A stretch of 64,000 nucleotides of DNA from Ascochyta rabiei. Lineage: Eukaryota; Ascomycota; Dothideomycetes; Pleosporales; Didymellaceae. The position numbers and the translations under genes are program-made. This document shows positions 56,368 through 64,000 of the stretch, piece after piece. Under the pieces are notes generated by a model. The model was not told where the DNA came from, made no database searches, and was given only the letters and a program-made list of their open reading frames with translations. Numbering within the stretch: position 1 is the stretch's first letter; the number at the start of each line of letters is the position of its first letter. The stretch covers positions 481,501 to 545,500 of the forward strand of contig NC_082408.1 of the NCBI RefSeq assembly GCF_004011695.2, written 5' to 3'.

Positions 56368-56906
56368 TTTGGAGGTAGTTGATTGCTTTGTTTGAGATAC
56401 TGGCAGTGTGAGTAGGGGTCTTGGAGGATTCAATGGGTGGGAACGTACGAGTCGGGAATAAGGGTGTGGGTGAGGGAACTACAGCGGGCTCGTGAGCTAC
56501 AGTTGAACGGTCCCGTACTGACCCAGTATCTTTCACGGTCACCTCGAGTTCGCGCTAGTAGAACCCTGGGCCGTTGCGTGGATTGAGTAGATATCAAAGT
56601 CAGGCAATACTCTTGATGACCTGGAAGGACTCTTAGAGATTATAGCACAAAGCACAGGGACCAAGCACATACAGCAATGAAGTCACAATCACGGTGCATC
56701 GATACAAATACTTGAGCAAGTTGCATTGAAGAAGGATCTGGGGTTATGACACAACATCTACAGCCAATTTTGCACGCAAATGTGAAGGCGACTGATCGCT
56801 CCGTCCACAACTAGCACGGGTTCAAGGAAGTGCTTGCACGCTCACAGATTTGAGAGTGGTCAGTTTGGAGGGAGTTTTTAGCTCACTGGTAACGATGCTC
56901 AATCTT

Positions 56907-57230
56907 TCAATTTATCAGGTACATGGAGATTTTACGTGGCTTGGGTTTTTCCTCGCTGGGGCCCTCTCCAACCTGTGGTACCTCCTCAAATGGTAGTGCA
57001 GCCACAGCCAAGCACGGGAATCTATATGACGGAGCCGTTGTGGAAGTGGATGCTGTTTCAGATGAAGTTGTCCTCTGGCTCTGAAGATATCTTGAAGCTT
57101 CCAATCTCTTGGGTACGTGTATATTGGACGTAGGTGTTGTTGATGCAGACTTACAGGTGACAGGAACCAAAACATCACCTTGAGCTGGGACACGCACGCG
57201 TTGACCCACTTCATCACCGTCATTGGTCAT
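56907..57230 (-). CDS. Possible small protein, 107 aa (doubtful)
   Basis: ATG 57230 opens a 108-codon frame. The peptide starts MTNDGDEVGQRVRVPAQGD and is Ser/Thr-rich in the middle, ending EEKPKPRKISMYLIN. A GTAAGT donor inside the frame near codon 25 could mean an intron and a different product. A coding-like minus frame lies upstream (57570-57280) but no join was found. No family recognised. Confidence 0.3.
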   Translation of the reverse strand: MTNDGDEVGQRVRVPAQGDVLVPVTCKSASTTPTSNIHVPKRLEASRYLQSQRTTSSETASTSTTAPSYRFPCLAVAALPFEEVPQVGEGPSEEKPKPRKISMYLIN

Positions 57231-60200
57231 TCGTGACTCAGACTGTTATGACCTGGCTGCTATCTTAGGCCAAGGCTCATCACAGAGAGATCCAAATATA
57301 GGTCCGAAAAAGTTCCAGCCCACGTGAACGTTGTTCGCACACCAAGTCAAGGCTGTGGGGTCTTTCGAGCTTGTGTTGTGTTAGTAATTGAACGTGCCAG
57401 TACACAGCCATCTCAAGCTCAGGTTTTATCAGTTCGAACCGTGGAAGACGTGAAGCAGTGAGAGCTTCTTCCTCAAGTGTTCGACAAATCAAACAGATCA
57501 ATGAAAAAGGTCGCGACAATCTGGAGGCAGTGCAGATACCAGAGTCACTGTGGCCTTGGAGTATGAGCAAGCTCAGTGACTCAAAGCCTGTCTGTAAAAA
57601 TTAAGTTGTTGAAAGGCAGTTAACCCTCCCTCTCCACGCTGATCAAATCAGTGTTCGAGCTCGACGCCGGTAGCCAATCGGTCGTCTGGTTGAAGAGAAG
57701 AGAGTGGGATGGACCGAGGGCGTTGTTTATGTAGCATGTGCCAAGCGTTTTCGCGTTAGTCCCCATGCTCAATGGTGACCAAAGACAGATTTCCCTCCAT
57801 CCGAAGACCCCCCGGCATTAGTCCCGAGCTCTTTCACACATGAACGGTAAGAGAATTCGCTGGAGAGTTGATTGAGAGTGGACAGTCGTAGAACTCCAAG
57901 CGAGATGTACAAATCAAGAATGCCATCAGTACAATTTCAAAGCGTGAAGACAAGCAATCTACGATAAAGACAGTCAATGAACTATATTGCGGTCACGAAT
58001 TATCGAGCAAATGCTTCTCACTTCGCTGAACCTGATGTACTCTTTTTTGTGGCATAATTTGCACACTCCTCTCTCTGCGTTTGCGGTCCAGATCATCGCG
58101 TGGACGTAATCACCCGTATCTGTTCCGAGAGCAGCTGGCGCACTCAGGTTTGCTTGCTCGATGACTCCCTGACGCGCAATTCTGAGCTCTCTTTCGCAGC
58201 GCGAACACATCTACTCCGATCCGGGGGTATGGCTGCAATTCTTGAAGACTACAGTCCAGGACGACTTAGCAACGCAATGCTTGACCAGGTCTCCATTCTC
58301 AATCTTTGTGGCGCTGCGAGTGAGGCTAGCGACATTTTATCCATACGGTGGGTAACAACTACGGCGAACACGTCTTTCTATGGTGCAAGAACAGCGGAAT
58401 GGTCGAGCACTGGTGGAGCAAAGGCCTCTCGGAGGGGAAGGGTCGTGACAAATGTAAAGTGTTCGCGGATCTGCACAAAGGTTAGAGAGTATAACAGAAT
58501 TAGTAGGACCGACCACATACCAGCTTCTTGAGCTTCTGGGAGTACATGGTTAGGAATGCATGAAGCAAAAAAAGGTTTCTAAGATGACCGATACTGCGGC
58601 TGGCTGAGTATCGGGGACAGTCACAACACCGACTTTCTTAGAGTGTATGTTCAACACAACACCTCTGACGCACATGAGTTCGAAGAACTAGATCTTTTCC
58701 CTTGGTGTTGGGAACAAAGAATCTTCGAGGAGATGAGTGCTGGCACAAGTGAGATCAACGCATAAGCAGCTGCTCTTCCTCGTCCGAGGTAGCCCTGAAG
58801 GGACCGAAAGATACTATCACTTTATTTTCCCATGCGTTGGACCTGCTCCCGGGCTCAAGCTGGCTCACTGTGGTAAGACCCACATACGACGGCTTCTAAG
58901 AGGCTACAGAAACATCACGGGGCACGATGAACTGGAGCCCCTGCCACCGTCCCCGACCTTTATCACAACAGTGCTCGCACGGGCCTATTCGGACCTGTTT
59001 GCCCTTAGTCCATTTTTCTTCCCCAACTTCCATCCGCCGCAAACAAGAAAACTAAGGAAAAACCCCTCAAATATTTTTGTCCCGGCTCCTATTTCTTTGG
59101 CCCCTCAGGCGCTCAGCTATATCTACCAAGATGAACTCTCTATTTTCGTTGCCAACTGCCATTACAGCAGCTTCGAATTCACCTACGATAAAGCTTGGTC
59201 TTGCTTTTACACTGTCTGAAGCTCGAGAGCCATTGCTCAGGCCACAACAGTAGAAGACCAGGATCATGTCAAGTCACTGTCGGGAGAGCCCATCAGCTCC
59301 CTATGTATCTGGTACGTGCTCCCTATTACACGATCTCGCCAGCATGAGGACAACTGAGGGTGTACAACGGCTGCTTTTTGGTATCCTAAACTGCTACAGG
59401 CCCGCTTCATTTCTGCTGAGCTTTGCTAACACTCTGAGTTTACCAGATCACGCGAATACTTTCTCAACCGCTCGCACCGCTGTCAGTGCATATTCCCTGG
59501 CATCGTTTTCATCCGTGGCAAGTCACCTCTTTTCTCCACACAACATGCTGTGATGATCACTCGTTACTACACATTTTTACTGTCATTTTTGGTTTCACGC
59601 GCTCGCGCGATCTAACCGTCCTGACCAGGTATGAAGACTTTCAAGCTTCGGAGTACCTAATCGTCCAGCTACCTTGGTTTTGATCGCTTTTGAGTGAATG
59701 CTGATATGATCTGAGACAGGAGCTTCCCCCCTTGGTGTTCTCATCCGAATAAATTGTCACCGACACATGATACATAATTCATAATTGGCTCAGCAGAGGA
59801 TATAAGGACTCCCGAAGAAGCTCGTATGGCAGTGGGATCGACTATTGTCAGTTGCTGGAGGGCGAGTGAGTTACTGGCATATATCGATCTGGAGCTATTC
59901 AAGGCATAGGTCCATGGTGGGAGAGCATGATGGAGGGGTCTAGAGACAGAGTCTGTAGCTGCTAGAAAGATCGATCTTTACTTCGAGGCTGCTTCACTAG
60001 TCTCAATCCCACAATATTTTTCTTCTCTTCGTGTGAGCCAGCTGTAATCAAATTCTCTTCATTATTAAATGCAGGTTCACATATTAGTATCAGCGGTGAG
60101 GAGTAATCCATCCCACTTTGCTGCTGTGGCTGCTCATCCTAAAGCAGCCTGGCTCAATGTCCATGCCCACTTGTTCACTGACACACATTTACACACACCA

Positions 60201-60283
60201 TGCTCTCAGCCAGAAATCACTTTTTCAGAACACCCCAAGTCTCCACAACTTACAGACCACACTTCTCGAAAACACGGCTCATC
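57231..60283. other. Gene-poor stretch, nothing recognised
   Basis: About 3 kb with only short frames. Plus-strand frames at 58229-58531 and 58737-59219 have no motif, splice or start support. No tandem repeat, tRNA or mobile-element signature was seen. Confidence 0.4.
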
Positions 60284-60736
60284 ATGTCCACCACTACCAC
60301 CAGATCCTCTCCTTCCGTTCCGCGTGGGGTCCACCTCACCAACGACCAAATCCACGTCATTTCCCTCCTCTGTAGCACCAAACTCCGCATCTTGCTCACC
60401 GCCACAACCCTCCGCGCTTTCCACCACCAAGCAGCAGTGCTTAAGCATCTTATCCTACCACCGCTGTAAGGCCGCTCTCTGGGTATCATTGCCATGGAGC
60501 TGCTGGGCGTGAGCTCGACGGAGGAGTTGGACTCACTCACAACGCAGGTTGAAGAGGATGAGCAGGACCTGAACAGCGAGAAATTGGAGCTCGCATGGCG
60601 GTGTATCAAGCTCGATCAGCTGCCGAGCGAGATGGACGGGTTGGAGAGGGATCGCGTTGATAGCCAGTGGAAGAGGAAGTGGCTTGAGGCACTTACGCAC
60701 AGACAGCCGAGTGAAAGAAGTCCTGTCTTTTGGTAA
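60284..60736 (+). pseudogene. 151-codon gene interrupted by one in-frame TAA
   Basis: ATG 60284 begins a frame that reads MSTTTTRSSPSVPRGVHLTN, then a helical HVISLLCSTKLRILL stretch and HLILPPL, and hits TAA at 60467-60469. The same frame goes on through GRSLGIIAMELLGVSSTEEL, an acidic helix and QWKRKWLEALTHRQPSERS to TAA 60734-60736. As one protein it would be a 150-residue, mostly helical polypeptide. The TAA is one C-to-T change from CAA (Gln). A GTAAGG at the stop resembles a donor, but no acceptor restores the frame. No family is recognised. It may instead be two tiny genes, but the shared frame argues against that. Confidence 0.5.
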
Positions 60737-61416
60737 GGCGAGTGTTTGACTGGGAGAAGCTGGAGGTGGGATGGGAGCAAGGGGAGAAGACGACCAGCGC
60801 TTGGCGACGAGATGGCTGCCTCAGGGCGTGATGTCTGACGCGTTTGTAGAATAACGTACAATATTTTCTGCCTCCTCATATCACTTTCTCGTGTGCCATG
60901 CTGGGGTTTCGTTTGCTGATCGAATCCAAGCTGAACCAATCTTTCCCAATGCTCATCATCACGCTCTTTTGCTTGCAAGACTTGAGATGAAGGAGAACTC
61001 CCCGTCCACGCCCCTCGCACTGTGTACGCTTCTGCCAAATGTCTGCGGGCGTGTTTCATAGTTGTACAATATGGCATCGTTTCCTCCCTCGCACACATTC
61101 CATCTGCACCCGTGACATATAGACATCTTGGAACCCTTCACGTCCTATAAAGCAGCCGCAAGCCTTTTCTCCAAGCGTCGTGAAGGTTTCTAGGATCTAT
61201 GCAGGTTCAGCGTTCGCCCTTGATCGAGGGGGCCAAAGCCAAAGCTTATCAGTAGAGTTTGCAATGTATGCTGGGAAAAACTTGCAGTAGCCATACTGTG
61301 AGCAATGTTGACACACGAATGCATCTTTCATATTGAATGCGTATTGGGATTAACTTCGCTAAGCGCCCATCATGCAACTTCATCCCCTGTCCCAGCCATA
61401 CATCGGAAGTGCAATC
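60737..61416. other. Intergenic stretch, nothing recognised
   Basis: About 680 bp between the broken gene and the 3' end of the M28 peptidase gene. It presumably includes that gene's 3' UTR. Confidence 0.45.
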
Positions 61417-63821
61417 CTACTCCTTCTCCAGAAAATCAGCAGCAGCATCGATAATCTTCGCTGCAATGCCGACCCACTTCCTCACTTTTGCGTCATCCTC
61501 CTCGTCCACACCTTCCACGATACCAGGGAAAGTGGCGCCAGCATACCCTGTCCATTTACCCGGCGCAAAGACAATGTGCTTGAACCATGGTCTGTCATCG
61601 AGACCTTCGGCGTGCAGGAACTGACGCTCAAGGAGCTTGTACTTTGTGTTTGCGTTGCGAATAGCGAGTAGCAGGCGGACGCGCAGCCACGGTTTCCACC
61701 ACGGCATATCTGCATGATAGTAGTCGTCGAGGAGCTGAGCAGCAATGCCATCTTGTATCGTGGATGCGAATTTGAAATGTACAGCTGCGTGGTCGAGGGG
61801 AGCGAAGACGTTTTCCTCGGCTTCATAGTTTGCAACCTTTGCTTTCTGCTTGACGGACGCAATGTACTTGTCTAATCCGGTTGCATAATCAGCAGCGCTC
61901 AGCTGTAGTATAGGGGTTTCAACAAGCTTTGCGGCTGCGAGCGCCCATACACGTGCAATGGTGGCGTGGTACTGGAAGCCTGGATCACCGAAGCGAGCCA
62001 TCCAGTCAAACGAGTCGTAGTTGCTGTGGTAGTGGTATATAGGATCTTGTGGGCCTGAACCAAAGCCCATGTCGATGGAGGGGATGCCGGCGAAGTCTTG
62101 AAAGGCAGTGAAGTCAGAGCCCGAGCCCATGGTCGAGATGTGCTTGTCCCAGGTGTCGAAGACTGACTGGCCGGTGACGGTCTGGTTTGGCGATTTCACG
62201 AGAGGCAAGACTTCCTGGACGACTTTGCTGAGGAGTGGTGCAGCAGATAGCTTGTACTCGGGACCACGAGCGCCAACATCGACATTGAGATAGGCGACTG
62301 CAGAGCCGGAAAGCCAGGGGAGGTATTCTTCGACCCATTCGGTACTGCCGACAAGGCCATATTCCTCGCCGTCCCAGCTGGCAAAAACAATGGTTCTGAG
62401 TGGCTTCCACCCTGCTTGTAGGGCGAGACCAAAGCTTCTGATTACCTCGTTGAGGGCGGCTGAACCGCTGTTGGGATCTCCAGCACCTCCAGCAATCCAT
62501 GCGTCACGGTGGTTGCCGAGTACAACAACTTCGTCAGGAATTGTGCCGTTGATGACGCCTATCACGTTCCATAATGGTGTTGTGACATACTCCTGTTCGT
62601 TGACGAGATTCAGGGTGAGGCCGTCCGGAGAGGGACCGATGTTGTATTCTACGCCCTTATAGTCAAGACCACCACCGTGCCAAGACTTGCTGAAGGATGT
62701 CGCTTTGGGGCCGTGGCCGTTGAGAGCCTTGAGCAGAGGCAATGCATCTTCGTAGGAGATGGGTAGAGAGGGAATCGAGGGAATAGCGTGATCGACAGGC
62801 AGACGGGGGACGCCAGGCTTGGATGGGTATCCAGGGGTTGTGGGATCACCAGGTGCGAAGCCTGGAGGAGGTAAGTACTAAAGTTTGAAGGCCAAGCGTT
62901 TGACCTACTCAGGAATTGCACACTGCCCCTCTGAACACTGCTTGGTTCTCTTGCGGGGCCATCTGGATATGTCTTGTTGCCGTTCTTCTCTGTGACTTCG
63001 CCATCGTCACCAGGATCGCTGTACATGACTACGCCAATCATGCCAAACTCTTGGGCACGCTTGACCTTCAGGCCGCGGAAGACGCCGCCGTACTTGGCCA
63101 ATGCGATCTTGCCTTTAAGGTCGATCTTGGCTGCCTTCAGGTCCTCGAAGTCCTGGTATGTGGCGTAATTGACAAAGACGTAGCCTCCAGTAACGTTGCC
63201 AGAGGCGCTGTAGCCGTGGAAAGTCGGTACCCTGTCTGCAGACTGGCTTGCCTTGTCCTCCTTCAACACGTTTTCTTCCAAGCGAGCCTCAAACTTGACG
63301 CTGTCCTTGTCAAGCAGCGCCAGACGATGTCCTTTGGGGTAGTTGATGTAGACGTCGTAGTCGACAATGGCACTCTCTACGCCAAACTCCTGCCACCGCT
63401 CCTTCGTCCATAGCGCCTGCGTGAGGTTCTTGCCGGCCAGATGCGGCCCACTGGTGTAGTACTCGCTCCATTCGCGCGCCTTTTCTGCATTGGGCGTCTC
63501 TAGCAGGATGGTCTGTAGCTCGTCGTACTCTAAGCTCGTGCGGCGCGACCAATCCTCAGCAATCTTTCGCGAGTGCGCGCGCTCGATGACGGCCGGCAGA
63601 TCACTGTCAGACTTCCAATCGAAGCTGAACAGCAGGACAGCAACAAGTCCCCCAACGAGGACCAGCGTGGATAAGATGCTCGTGCACCAGAAGCGCAGGC
63701 GATGGTGGGGATAGCGGTCACGGACGTATGGCCGCACCTCGACCGTCTGTATCAGTGGAGTGTGCTCGTTGGCCATGGCGCCGGTGGGCTTTTCATTGCC
63801 CGCGTCAGAATTCATGTGCAT
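61417..63821 (-). CDS. M28 metallopeptidase, glutamate carboxypeptidase II type
   Basis: Two exons (63821-62909, 62861-61417) join in phase across a 47-nt intron to 785 residues. ATG 63821 is the first in-frame ATG; the cytosolic tail contains NEHTPLIQ, a di-leucine-like sorting motif of vacuolar proteins. One membrane span (about residues 45-67) makes it a type II protein. A PA domain (about 190-370) is followed by the M28 catalytic domain: GNHRDAW (zinc ligands near 422), GAGDPNSGSAALNE, SWDGEEYGLVGSTEWVEE (catalytic Glu), YLNVDVGARG and YHSNYDSFDWM. A transferrin-receptor-like dimerisation domain ends the protein. Homologues include human FOLH1 and yeast Vps70/Tre1. It probably trims peptides in the vacuole or at the cell surface. 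Confidence 0.93.
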
Positions 63822-64000
63822 GGAAACAGAGGGACAGCAACTCCGTCCCACGCGTCTTGTAGGAGAGAACGGGCTGGGCGAGGTTGACAGCTTATGTCCG
63901 GTGGAGCTATGAGCTGCTCTTGGTCGGTAATGGCGTCACTGTGCCCTCTCCACATCTTATCGGCCGCCCCACTTCAACCCTCACCCCGTCGACTCCATCT
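63822..64000. promoter_or_regulatory. Upstream region of the M28 peptidase gene
   Basis: The last 180 bp should hold the 5' UTR and part of the promoter of the M28 gene. A CTTATC (GATA-type) sequence lies near 63956. No coding frame is visible. Confidence 0.35.

Noticed and set aside
57420..57440. tRNA B-box-like AGTTCGAACCG
   Set aside because: No A box or acceptor stem at the right distance on either strand.

Overview
The window is nuclear DNA of a filamentous ascomycete, most likely Dothideomycetes. The placement is inference from gene content: short introns (47-134 nt) with GT..AG ends and CTAAC-like branch sites, single-copy fungal genes (SLX4, MTC1, a UPF0390 protein, kinesin-8) and a set of secreted hydrolases (cutinase, GH115, GH3, M36, M43). 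I saw no rRNA, tRNA, CRISPR array or intact transposon. Most gene models below were built by joining reading frames across splice sites, with the phase checked at each junction.

Layout. 0-4.9 kb: a Ser/Pro-rich gene runs off the left edge (minus), followed by 3.5 kb of non-coding DNA packed with different tandem repeats. 5-14.3 kb: a four-exon 1435-aa uncharacterised protein (plus) converges on a kinesin-8 gene (minus); the space between them holds homopolymers and pentamer arrays. 14.9-19.4 kb: a CmcJ/asaB-type oxygenase, a cutinase and an M43 metalloprotease. 19.4-23.4 kb: sparse, with a small proline-rich gene that looks built from a duplicated exon. 23.5-29.3 kb: a dense housekeeping block with an AT-hook/RG-rich nuclear protein head-to-head with MTC1, then UPF0390. 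29.9-33.1 kb: a GH115 glucuronidase. 33.3-36.5 kb: a short-chain dehydrogenase relic and a Zn(II)2Cys6 regulator with an in-frame stop. 38.5-47.4 kb: an M36 fungalysin, a frameshifted small zinc-ligand gene, a GH3 enzyme and SLX4. 47.4-61.3 kb: 14 kb of gene-poor DNA with small, unrecognised and partly broken genes. 61.4-63.8 kb: a type II membrane M28 peptidase of the glutamate carboxypeptidase II type.

How it fits together. Cutinase, GH115, GH3 and the M36/M43 proteases would jointly attack plant cuticle, glucuronoxylan and protein, which fits a plant-associated or litter-degrading fungus. They are interleaved with housekeeping genes and do not form a co-directional cluster.

Most notable. 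Three separate reading frames (SDR relic, Zn2Cys6 regulator, 151-codon gene at 60.3 kb) each continue in the same frame past a single TAA or TAG that is one C-to-T change from a Gln codon. That CpA-to-TpA change is the kind made by repeat-induced point mutation (RIP). No previously undescribed multi-gene system can be demonstrated from sequence alone. The best candidates for new biology are the duplicated-exon gene at 20.8-21.8 kb, the Trp-rich 105-aa gene at 55.9-56.4 kb and the broken genes of the right-hand block.
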